NCBI GenBank assembly: GCA_019426215.1
Contig: CM033403.1
Coordinates: 5,533,001 to 5,597,000, forward strand
Origin: Buddleja alternifolia
Lineage: Eukaryota > Streptophyta > Magnoliopsida > Lamiales > Scrophulariaceae
Length of the DNA stretch: 64,000 nt
Reading direction: 5' to 3'
Every line of letters starts with the position of its first letter. Within the stretch, counting starts at the first letter, position 1. The notes beneath the pieces are model-generated. The model worked only from the letters and a program-made list of their open reading frames with translations. It did no database searches and was not told the origin of the DNA. Of this stretch, positions 32,566-42,465 are shown one piece after another. The position numbers and the translations under genes are program-made.

Positions 32566-33844
32566 AGTTCAGGAGGTTCATAATGAATCTCCCCTCCCTC
32601 TATCCCAACTCCTACTTGGCTGAGTACATGGAACAAATTAGTTAAAGCATGTTGAACTTCCGTTGTGTTGGCTTTCTCAGTCCAAGCAGTCCCCTTCTTT
32701 TGTTTAGTACTCCTGACTTGCTGCCAATCTTGCATAAGACCCTTTCCTTTGGCACTTTGCCCTGGTAGCATACTTCTGTCTGGTGGACTAGGGCTCACTG
32801 TGTTGTTGGTACTAGTCCCAGCCTCTTGTGTAGCCTCTTGCCCCTGTGTTGCCACCACCACCGGCTGCTTAACTTGCCATTGTTGAGTGATTGGCTTGTG
32901 TATCCATTTTCTCTATGCCCCCCATTTATGGCATCTCTTACAGTACATGGGGACCCATTCATACTTCACCTTCTGTAGAACCAATTGTCCAGTATAGCCA
33001 TTCTTAATGGAGATATCCACTGGTAGCTCTTTCCCAACCTCAACTTGAACCAAAACCCTAGCATACTCAATCTTCTATTTCTTGGCAGTAAGTTAATCAG
33101 TATATAAAGGCTCCCCAATTTTACTCACTATCTTGCTTAAACTAGTAGCCCCCCACATTTCAAGCGGTAGATTAGGTAACTGCACCCATATAGGCACCGA
33201 TTTAAGCTCTTCCTCCCTAAGCACACCATCCTGCCATTTCCTCTCTATCAATGGTTTAGAATAAAAGAATTGAATACCATGATTAGGGCTGCATTCATAG
33301 CATCCTCCGTTTCAAATCTCAAAATGAAATGCCCCTTCTCATGTTTCACCACATGTGGAATCACCAAACACTTCCAACGTGCCTTGAGGAAATTTATCAT
33401 GACTGACAATGGCACATCCTGGCTAAGTATGTAAGCTATATGCGAAAACCGCCAATACTCGATTTCAGGGATTACATCCTCTGGCAGTAGACAGATTTTC
33501 TCCTCTTCAGTTTCAATTTTCTTCAATTGAAGCCCACTCGCTCCGTCTCGATTTCTTGAAAATAGGCCACTCCATGTTTTGATTTTCCTGGGTTCCTCTG
33601 TGTTCGTCGATGAAGTGTTCACAGCTTCCCCAATTGGGGGAGGTTCGACCGATTGCGCAGCTGGTGGAATCAATTCCTCACAAAGCCCTTCCTCAACAAT
33701 TTCCAGATCCACTTCCACTTCCCCCTGTTTATCCATCGTGAGTTCAGTAGTAATCTGCTGCTTTGTTGCTGGCGATGGTGTTGCCGTCAATGGAGCTGGT
33801 GTCGCCGTGGTGTCAGCCGGCTTTCTCCTTTTCCGTTTTGCCAT
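32562..33844 (-). pseudogene. LINE ORF1 (DUF4283-type RNA-binding protein)
   Basis: 33844-33248 is open: an N-terminal Lys/Arg start (MAKRKRRKPAD), a Pro/Thr linker, then a DUF4283-like domain (WRFSHIAYILSQDVPLSVMI, FILRFETEDAMNAALI). The middle is broken. A degenerate zinc-knuckle block (YCKRCHKWGA then a stop) lies near 32920. The last open part, 32861-32562, ends in TGA, which overlaps the ORF2 start as ATGA. Confidence 0.85.
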
Positions 33845-33943
33845 TTGGGGTTGAAGCGCATGTTAGACGGCTATCGTGAGCTGAGAGAGAACATCTCCAT
33901 ACCCCTCTTTGTTTGGTTGATTTAACGACTGGCATTTTGATTT

Positions 33944-34014
33944 TTAATCATGGTAATAATAACGTTGTTGTGTTAAATTATATCTTTACCTACATGATTA
34001 TCCCCATAAACAAT
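33944..34014 (-). pseudogene. Pararetrovirus ORF start and upstream leader
   Basis: On the minus strand an ATG at 33951-33949 opens a short reading into the LINE target site. The same reading resumes beyond the LINE at 29188. This is probably the movement-protein start, so the LINE inserted at about codon 5-7. Confidence 0.6.
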
Positions 34015-34026
34015 GCTCTGATACCA
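34015..34026 (-). other. tRNA-Met primer-binding site of the pararetrovirus
   Basis: Minus strand TGGTATCAGAGC, about 64 nt before the putative movement-protein ATG. Caulimovirids place a tRNA-Met site in the leader just ahead of the first large ORF. A Copia origin is less likely because no LTR abuts it. Confidence 0.65.
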
Positions 34027-34640
34027 TTCCATCTACGCCCAGGGACATGATGGATTCTAGAAAGGAAACAAAATTATGGAAGATTTACTGGATTCTCCTA
34101 CTTGGGAAGTAGTACATCGAGGGACCCTCAGTTTCTCACAAAGGATACTTTTGCAAGGATCACCGCAGATTTACAGCTTTATTTTACAATTTAGTAATCC
34201 GTCAATGAAATTAAATTATTGAGAAGATTCATACAAATGCCCAAACTGCCAAACTCAACGGCTAAAACGGCAACAATATGAACACCATCCTCAATAATTC
34301 CATTTCAGCCAGTATACTAAACAAACCCATTCAAATGCATACCATAATATAGATTCCTTTTTAGAACTATCAACCCATGTTTTAGGATAATCACTAGTTT
34401 CAAATATAATTTAACACAAAAGGATAAGGCTCATCCTTTTAACAAAATAAACTAATAATGTAAGAAATAAGAAAACTTACAATTTATACAAGAAAGTTAT
34501 TCTATTATTGCTTTGCTGCTTCAATACAATATTTTATAGTGGATGATGGATTTTACAGAGAGAGAGGGAGTAGTAAGAGTAGTAAAGGGGACAAAAAACC
34601 TACAAACTAAAACTTACAAAATAAAGAAGTCCCCCCCTCC
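34027..34640 (-). other. Putative pararetrovirus leader
   Basis: About 0.6 kb between a TATA box and the primer site. It contains an AATAAA on the minus strand near 34182 and a short coding-like phrase (SDYPKTWVDSSKKES) near 34390. Long leaders with small ORFs and a poly(A) signal are normal in caulimovirids. Confidence 0.45.
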
Positions 34641-34649
34641 CCTTTTATA
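34641..34649 (-). promoter_or_regulatory. TATA box of the putative pararetrovirus promoter
   Basis: Minus strand CTATAAAAGG followed by GGGAGGGGGGG. It is oriented toward the leader, primer site and movement-protein start. The boundary of the virus to the right of this point is not visible. Confidence 0.5.
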
Positions 34650-34650
34650 G

Positions 34651-34989
34651 GAATGCAGAGGGGGCGGAAGTCATAATTTATAAAATTTTACTATTTGCAC
34701 AGTAATTTTAATGTTTATGAACAGTCAGTTTACTGTTATGAATCCGAGGTTTTTTTAATGATAATTTATGGTTTAAAAGTTTTAGAAATATATCCTCAAT
34801 TTTTTTTTTTTTTGGATGATTATGTTTTGTATTTTATTACAGTCATTTAATGATACTTTGAAAAAAACAATCCAAAAAATTGTTAAGTCTAATTCAATAT
34901 TTTTAGCTCTAACAATAAAGGGCAAATTAGTCTTTAATTACTAAATTTAATTGAAAAATTGAAGGAAGGAAGGTCGATGCCAATATTCC
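34651..34989. other. Spacer, nothing recognised
   Basis: AT-rich, with a T11 run near 34801. It may include more of the viral promoter. No coding signal. Confidence 0.4.
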
Positions 34990-35208
34990 AAAAGTGAGGG
35001 GTGTGGAAGCCTGTTGGCCCAGTGGTATAAGGCCACCACTGGGACAACTTGGGGTCGACCTCGTGTGCTCCTAGGATCGATTCCCAGCAGTGTCAAAATA
35101 ATATTTGGCCAGCGACAGCCACGCACCGCTAGCAGAGATTAGTCGGGGTGCGTGAAAGCTGGTCCGGACACCCCGTGGGGAACTAAAAAAAAAAGTGAGG
35201 GGTGTGGA
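34990..35208 (+). mobile_element. tRNA-derived SINE with 18-bp target duplication
   Basis: Perfect 18-bp repeats (aaaagtgaggggtgtgga) at 34990-35007 and 35191-35208. The body, 35008-35190, has an A-box-like ggcccagtggtataagg and a B-box-like aggatcgattccc (35072-35084), then a GC-rich tail ending in A10. It is a different family from the SINE at 16580 by sequence. Confidence 0.88.
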
Positions 35209-35254
35209 TACCAATTGTCCATAGTTCAAGGGAGGTTGATGCAATTATCCCTAG

Positions 35255-35289
<35 letters not shown>

Positions 35290-35488
35290 TTTTTTAACAA
35301 AATGTTATTATTTTTTTTTTTTACCAAAATGTTATTATTAAATATTACTCGTTAAAATAATTAACCATCCAGCAAAAAAAAAGCCCATTTTAAATAGTTT
35401 TCTTCTACATGCCCCATTTTACATTGGTTTCTATTTAATGGGCCAGTTGACATAAAGCCAATTTCAACTCTTTCTTTCTTTTGCGCCG
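35209..35488. repeat. AT-rich spacer with (TA)n
   Basis: A (TA)12-like run at 35260-35285 and T-runs. No gene seen. Confidence 0.6.
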
Positions 35489-35862
35489 TCAACCGTCCCC
35501 AAACCCTCGTCTTCTACAACTGCCCTTCGGAATGACCCTAGGGTTTTGACTGAGCAACACACGACTGCCTTTCGGAATGAAGTAGCCAACCACATTTGAA
35601 TCTTCTGCTGACATGTGCGGGACGTTGAAAGGTGCTATAGGGTGCAACCTAAATGCCTCTCTTGCACAAGCTTTAACAAAATTCAGCTTGGGCAAATCTG
35701 ATTCTTGAACTACCCTGTTTTTTCCTACAGCTTGGTCCAATTCTTTCACGGCCCTTTCAAGAATCTCTGGTTGATTAATTGATCATATCTGCGATAGCCC
35801 ATTCAACTACATTTGACGGATTATCAAGTGATGCTATTATTATATCCTGTGTACACCATTTG
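35489..35862 (-). pseudogene. Cytochrome P450 fragment, CYP79-like
   Basis: Minus strand. From about 35862 it reads [18 protein letters not shown], then a 4-base insertion breaks the frame. Next comes [20 protein letters not shown] and the K-helix [18 protein letters not shown] with its ExxR motif, then [15 protein letters not shown]. These blocks are typical of CYP79, the amino-acid N-monooxygenases that make aldoximes. After that a short duplication (IPKGS seen twice) replaces the heme-binding region. No upstream exon or heme Cys is present. This is a gene relic or captured fragment; an active P450 is excluded. Confidence 0.85.
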
Positions 35863-36069
35863 TAATGTCAAGATGAGAACCCGAACAGTAGTTCATTTGC
35901 AACAATGATTTCCTAGAGGACTACTAGGTTTTTGGTTAAAGAAAATTACAATATTTTTGTATACTATCATTATCTTTCGGTGTTTAACTATATTTAGCGT
36001 AAAGAATGTACTCTTCAGATGCGTTGAAATTATTACACAAAGTGATAGACATTGATACTTGCAATTAAT
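35863..36069. other. Spacer, nothing recognised
   Basis: No coding or repeat signal that I can support. Confidence 0.35.
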
Positions 36070-36240
36070 TGTGCCATTTGTTAAATAGGATGTATTTGTA
36101 TCTTTATTTTATGTATGTCCTTTTCCTTTTCTAGCTTAAGGTTTTCTTGATTACTAAAACTCTTGTAATTATATATATATATATATATATATATGTCTCT
36201 GAGTAATAAAAGTTTCCCTGCGGGGTTTATACACTCTAAA
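36070..36240 (+). repeat. Probable 5' LTR of an Ale-like Copia element
   Basis: Directly before a degraded tRNA-Met primer site (tggtatca at 36242). It ends with a leader-like gtctctgagtaataaaagt and a (TA)n run, as in short Ale-type LTRs. The start is approximate; no partner LTR is in the window. Confidence 0.45.
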
Positions 36241-36460
36241 ATGGTATCAACCTAATTCTGGGATTCTCTCATCTCTCTCGATCCAACGTCTTCTACATCC
36301 CCACCCTAAGTCGTCGTCGACCCCGTGGCGCACCTTCTCTCATCTCAAAGGCCTCCTCCGACCGGTTCTCTTCCACCACCGTTTCCGGTTACTTTATCAC
36401 GGTAAGTTCGCGGTCTTTTTTAAGCTCTCGTCTTTTTCTTCTATCTCCTCTATTATCATT

Positions 36461-37149
36461 ATGGCCGAAACTACCAACCCTCCTACCAACCATACCTCTC
36501 ATCCTGCATATGTTGTCAATATTGTTTTCCATCTTTTTAGCTTTAAGTTATGTGAAGAAGATCCACGTTATAAACTTTGAAAAATTATTTTTTCTAATAT
36601 CTATCGTAGTCATCATGTTCTTGGTCATATTAATGGTTCCTCTTTACCAAAATTTGATACTGATGAAGATTGGTATTCTCTTGATTCTGAAATCAAAACT
36701 TTGATTTATAATTCTATTGATGCTAGTCTTCTCAACAGTGTTAGTACTGTTGATGGTCTTACTGCTAAACAAATATGGGATAACCTTAGCTCGTTTTTTA
36801 CAAACAATAAACCCTCTCGTTGCGTACAACTTCAAGATAAATTAAATAATTTCAAAAAGGGTACTCTCTCAATCTATGATTTTTGTCGTGACATGAAACG
36901 CATCACTGATAATTTGAAAGATGTTGACAATGAAATTTCTGACCAAGAACTCGTTTTACAAATTCTTAATAATCAGCCTAATTCCTATAATAGTATCATC
37001 GATATCATCACCAATAAAACACCCTTCCCAAATTTTTCTCAGGCTCGAAATATTCTCCTTCTCCATGAATCTCGTGAATCTCTGACTACTCCCACCTCAA
37101 ATTCTTCTGATTCCCCGTTCTTCTTTATTCTCAATCCCATCTTCGTAAT
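36461..37149 (+). pseudogene. gag: Ale-like Copia gag (UBN2), interrupted
   Basis: Starts MAETTNPPTNHTSH. It has a stop near 36578, then the UBN2-type gag core (TAKQIWDNLSSFFTNN, LQDKLNNFKKGTLSIYDFCR, DQELVLQILNN). At 37149 the coding sequence is interrupted by the hAT-like element. The Gly/Arg-rich gag tail (RNDNGNGRGRGCGQNF) resumes at 42469 in a frame consistent with one original ORF. Confidence 0.85.
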
Positions 37150-37339
37150 TACGGGTGGCAATTTGGGTCCAGATATTTCAACCCAATCCAACTAGGTTTT
37201 AGTTGGGTTGGGTCGTAAGTTTTTTATCTTTGGTTCTAATTGGGTTGGTTCCCACTTATTTTTATTAATATATGGGTCCAATTGGGTTTTAAGTTAGGCT
37301 CAATATGGGTCCAAATTGGGTCTAACTTAGTTTGAAATT

Positions 37340-39168
37340 TAATACACACCCAACACACAATTTATACAAACACTTGAAGATATTTATACACACAACACAC
37401 TTTTTACACACACTACATGCATTTTACACACACATACATATTTTTTACACACACTACACACTTTTCACATACAATGCACATTTTTTACACACACTCCACA
37501 CAATGCACACTTTTTACACACATTGCACACTTTTCACACACAATGCATATTTTTTACACACACTCCACACATTTTCACACACAATGCACACTTTTTAGAC
37601 ACACTATATATTTTTTACACACACTATATTTTTTTACACACACTACACTTTTTCATACACTCCACACCTTTTACACACACTACACACATTTTCACACACA
37701 ATGAACTTTTTTACACATACTACACACGTTTTCACACTCAATGCATACTTTTTACACACACTACACACTTTTTTCACACACAATGCACACTTCTTTCACA
37801 CATAACACATATTTTCGCACACAATGCATACTTTTTATACACACTAAACACATTATACACATTTACACAAATATAACTCACTTTTACACACACCACACAT
37901 TTTCATGCACAATACACATTTACACACACACAACACACATTTTCAATCACAATGCACACTTTTCACACACACTACACATTTTTAACACACACTACACACT
38001 TTTCCACATACAATGCACATTTTTTACACACACTACACACTTTTTCACACACAATGCACACTTTTTACACACACTACACATATTTTACACACTTTTACAT
38101 ACACACTACACATATTTACACACACACTATACACTTTTACACACATTGTACACTTTTTACACATACTACACACTTTTACACATACACACACTGCACAGTT
38201 TTGCACATACACTACACACTTTTTACACACATTTTATATACACTGCACATATTTACGTACACGCTTCATACTTTTACACACACAACACACTTTTTACACA
38301 TAATACACACTTTTTACATACACTACACATTTTTACACACACAATACACACTCTTACACACACAGTTCACACACTTACACACACACAACACACTTACACT
38401 TTTTACACACACACACTATACACTTTTACACAAACACAACACACTTACACTTTTTACACACACTATACACTTTTACACACACTGGACACTTTTTAAACAT
38501 ACTACACACTTTCACACAAACACTATACACATTTTACACACACTACACATATTTTACACAAACTGCACACTTTTACACATACACTACACACTTTTTACAT
38601 ACAATACATATATTTTACACACATACTGCACACTTTTACACACTACACACTTTTTACACACAATACAGACTTTTTACACACACTACACACTTTTACACAT
38701 ACGCTACACACTTTTACACACAACACACATTCCATATTTTTACACACACTACACACATTTACACACACACTATTCCCTTAACACACACTACACATTTTTA
38801 CACATACACTACACACTTTTTGCACACACCACACATGTACCCACACAACACACACATTTTACAAGAGCTGCACATATTTAGATACACACACTACAAACAT
38901 TTACACACCGCACACTCTTCACACACACAATGCACACTTTTTACACACACTACACATTTGTAAACACAAAGTACACATTTACACACACACAACACACAGT
39001 TACAAAGACACAATTTTGCACATACTACACATTTTTTACACACACTACACATATTTATACACACACAACACATTTGTACACACACTACACACTTTTACAC
39101 ACACACACTACACACACTTCATACTTTTACACACGTACAACACACTTATACACACACTACACACTTTT
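37340..39168 (+). repeat. Tandem array, forward orientation (TTTTTACACACACTACACAC type)
   Basis: Degenerate units of about 20 bp alternate between TTTTTACACACACTACACAC and TTTTCACACACAATGCACAC, giving a higher-order period near 40 bp in the left part. The plus strand has almost no stop codons, so long His/Thr-rich ORFs (up to 309 codons, 37952-38881) arise by chance and are not genes. Confidence 0.9.
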
Positions 39169-39432
39169 TGTAGTGTGCGTAAAAAGTGTTCAGTGTATGT
39201 AAAAAGTGTGCATTGTGATTGATAAAAAAAGGTTGTGTAAAAAATATGTATAGTGTGTGTAAAAAATATGCATTGTGATTGAAAACGTGTGTTGTGTGTG
39301 TGTAAATGTGCATTGTGCATGAAAATATATGTAGTATGTGTAAAAAGTGTGTTATGTGTGTGTCAATGTGTATAATGTGTGTAGTGTGTGCGAAAAAGGG
39401 TGTAGAATGTGTAAAAAATGTGTAGTGTGGTA
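39169..39432 (-). repeat. Tandem array, reverse orientation (short arm)
   Basis: At 39168-39170 the array flips into its reverse complement (gtgtgcgtaaaaagtgttc). It continues for about 260 bp and ends near gtggtagagttag. Confidence 0.88.
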
Positions 39433-41416
39433 GAGTTAGTGCCCGGCGTACCAATTATTGGGCGCCATTCTTTGTAATAGTAACTCTAGAGTTGAACAAT
39501 CATTTTCTTATAAATAAAGTCAATCTCTTTTTTATGTGTGGCATGTCTTTATTCTTAAATTAGTTTTTACTTTGGCCTAGAATAAAGTCCCGAAGGATCA
39601 CACATAGCTATGGGACATCATTGCACATTGGGTGTGGCAATGATGGAATATGTCTCGAAAGCTGTGATCTTTAAACATTGTTCCAAGTCGTGAAAGGGTT
39701 ATCAATGCAACCCAAAAGACTTGCTCATATGATACATACTCTGGTAGAAGTGTATCTCGTTCTATAGATACTGGCACGGTGAAAGCCAATGCATATATGA
39801 GGGTTGCCATTGTGGTAATGGGCGAACTGAACAACCCCATGGAAGTTCCTGAAATGGATTCCCAATGGAATGTGGAACTTCCAGTGGTCTTGTAGTATAA
39901 GAGTAATCCTTATGGACCTAAGATTCCATTGGATGTCTTATGCGTAACCGCGCATGTTCTTGATTTGTTACATGATCACTTTAGATGATCGAATATGGGA
40001 AAACTCAGACATACACGTCTTACGTAGTAAGGCACGTGAGAATCAAGAGGAATCTATCTCTGACATTAGCCAATCGGTTAATCTCCTATGGTTACATAGT
40101 GAATCGACTTAAGGAATCTTCGGCCGAAGTATGATATCTAAAGAGGCGTAGGGTTTCCTCGTTTAGATAGTCGAAGTCGATTTCACATAACGTGGGAAAC
40201 ATAGTATTGAATTAATAGAGCTTCGACCTTGGCCAATGCTCTAGATTCAATCGGGAGATTAGATAGAGAGATCTTACTTATGCGAGGATCAAGATTGCAA
40301 AAGGCGTATCTTTACTTTCGTTTTATATAGGTCTTCGGGACTCTATGCTAGGTGGGCAACTGTGATTTGTAATTGCTGAGAATTAGCTTGGTGACTAATT
40401 CGAGGCTTGATTAAATCAAAGGATTGATTTAATCTAGTACTGTCCATTTTTGGAAGGTACACTAGCACTGTGGGAAGGTGTACTTACTACTAGATAGAAA
40501 CGAGCCTAAGGGGTCACACGCTAACTAGAGAGAGTCACTGCTTGAATAAATGTGATTAATCAATTTCGAGGAAATTGAGGGAATTAGGAAAGTATAGTAC
40601 TTTCCTAATATGGAATATAAATTAATTCAAGGATTCAATTAATTTTACTCTTTTACTTAATCTTGTAGAATTAATTAAATTAATGGATCTAGTAGAGTCC
40701 AAGTATTTTATTTAATTGGGTAAAGCCCAAGTTAAATAAATAAATGCTGGAATTAATTGGTTGGATTTAATTTGACTTGTATTTAATTGATGGGTTGTGC
40801 CTATAATTAAATTGAGAAGTCAAGATTGAACCCTAGAGTCCAATTGAATGTGTTGACCAACTTCTTGAGTGAAAATAAGGGAAGGGGCGATTGTTTACCA
40901 TGTGGTGGAGGTGGAAAAGACGTTTCCCCTTCTCCAAGTCTTTATAGGATAAGGATTACTAAAGAGTTTAGGAGAAAGGAAGTTTCCTTTTCCTAATTGG
41001 ACTCTAGGTAATCTTCACCTATAAATAAGAGATGAAGGAGACTAAAATTGATGATGAATCTTGCTAGAAAAATCGCCCCTCCCTAACCTACTAAAATCGG
41101 CCACCTTTCTCCCACTTCCAACAAGACGTCGTTCTATTCATGTGTTGAACTAAACGACTTAGAAAATATTCCTACCATTCACATAATCAAGCCTAAGTTA
41201 AGCTTAGAATCGTTTTGTTGTCTAGCACGCAAGGCAAGACGATTGGTGACTTGAACGAGGTGTGGATACATCTTAGATGTGCGACGCTTGGAGCACTCTA
41301 AACCGGGAGATACGAAAAGACGACAGGCAATTTCTCACTCAAGGGAAATTGTGTGGATTTGCACCACTGGGTTGCTGAGATCCAAAGTACGAGGTGAAAC
41401 GAAATTTTCGAAAGGT
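39433..41416. other. Unique 2-kb block inside the repeat arrays, LTR-like
   Basis: Non-repetitive sequence with a promoter-like segment (cctataaataagagatgaag at about 41020). It has the general look of a long Copia LTR, possibly a solo LTR, but I could not define TG...CA ends or a target duplication. No convincing ORF. Confidence 0.4.
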
Positions 41417-42200
41417 GTAAAAAGTGTAGTGTGTGTAAAAAATGTGCATTATGTGTGAAAAAGAGTGCAGTGTGTGTAAAAGTGTGAAAATGTGTGTAGT
41501 GTGTGTAAAAAATGTGCATTGTGTGTGAAAAAATATGTATTGTAGTGTGTGTGAAAAAGTGTAGCGTGTAAAAAGTGTGCATTGTGTGTCAAAATGTGTG
41601 TAGTGTGTAAAAAATGTGCATTGTGTGTGAAAAAATATGTAGTGTGTGTAAAAAATGTGTAGTGTGTGTGAAAAAGTGTAGCGTGTAAAAAGTGTGCATT
41701 GTGTGTTAAAATGTGTGTAGTGTGTAAAAAATGTGCATTGTGTGTGAAAAAATGTGTAATGTGCGTAAAACGTGTGTAGTTTATGTGAAAAAGTATAGTG
41801 AGCGTAAAAAGTGTGTAGTGTGTGTAAAAAATGTGCATTTGTGTGAAAATGTGTGTAAAAAATATGCATTGTGTGTAAAAAGTGCGTAGTGTGTGTGAAA
41901 AAGCGTAGTGTGCGTAAAAAGTGTGTAGTGTATGTAAAAAGTGTACATTGTGTGTGAAAATGTGTGTACAAATTGTGAATTGTGTGTGAAAAAGTGTAGT
42001 GTATGTAAAAAATATGCATTGTCTGTGAAAAAGTGTAGTGTGTGTAAAAAATGTGCATTGTGTGTGAAAATGTGTGCAGTGTGTGTATAAAATGTGCATT
42101 GCATGTGAAAAGTGTGTAGTGTGTGTAGAAAATGTGCACTATGTATGAAAATGTGTGTAGTGTGTGTAAAAAGTGTGTTGTGTGTGAAAATGTGTAAAAT
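41417..42200 (-). repeat. Tandem array, reverse orientation (long arm)
   Basis: Units such as gtgtagtgtgtgtaaaaaat and gtgcattgtgtgtgaaaa are the reverse complement of 37340-39168. The two arms could fold into a hairpin of several hundred base pairs. ORFs on the minus strand (up to 300 codons) are repeat artefacts. Confidence 0.9.
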
Positions 42201-42465
42201 GGGTGCTTGACTAAACTTGTTTGAAGCATCTTATAATGCAATTTTGGGTCTATTTTGGGTCTTTATTGGGTCCTAGTTGGATCTTTATTAGGTCTACTTT
42301 GGGTCCTAGTTGAGTTTCGTTGGGTCTACTTTGGGTTCTAGTTGGGTTTTCATTGGATCTACTCTGGTTCCTCATTGGGTCTTATTTGTAATGCAATTTA
42401 TTTAGCGTAAGACCTAAGTTGGACCCGACCCAAAACTGACCCGATCCACCCAATTACCACCTCTA

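Larger units (their letters stand above)
29189..33931 (-). mobile_element. Full-length but decayed L1-type LINE
   Basis: Minus strand, 4.74 kb, flanked by a 12-bp target duplication (gcattttgattt at 29177-29188 and 33932-33943). It ends in an A-run (T-run on the plus strand, 29190-29198). It carries ORF1 (DUF4283-type) and ORF2 (endonuclease, RT, zf-RVT). Several stops interrupt both ORFs. It is inserted within the first codons of the pararetrovirus movement-protein ORF. Confidence 0.92.
37150..42465. mobile_element. hAT-like transposon filled with inverted C/A-rich repeat arrays
   Basis: Terminal inverted repeats: tacgggtggcaatttggg on the left, and tagaggtggtaattggg as the reverse complement of the right end. 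They are flanked by 8-bp duplications ttcgtaat (37142-37149) and ctcgtaat (42466-42473), 7 of 8 matching. The TIR type and 8-bp duplication fit hAT. Subterminal zones are rich in gggtc words on both sides. The interior is two arrays in opposite orientation plus a 2-kb unique block; no transposase is visible. The element splits an Ale-like gag in codon frame. Confidence 0.7.

Noticed and set aside
34015..34026. Copia primer-binding site
   Set aside because: No LTR end abuts it on either strand; the position relative to the viral ATG fits a caulimovirid leader better.
35489..35862. Functional cytochrome P450
   Set aside because: Frame-breaking insertion, no heme-binding Cys region, no upstream exons.
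37332..38881. Overlapping His/Thr-rich ORFs up to 309 codons
   Set aside because: They come from stop-free C/A-rich tandem repeats; all three frames are open and the peptide simply mirrors the repeat unit.
37340..42200. CRISPR-like regular repeats
   Set aside because: Units are degenerate, contiguous and without unique spacers, in a plant nuclear context.
41298..42241. Overlapping minus-strand ORFs up to 300 codons with HTTHFLH-type peptides
   Set aside because: Same repeat in reverse orientation; no codon structure or domain.
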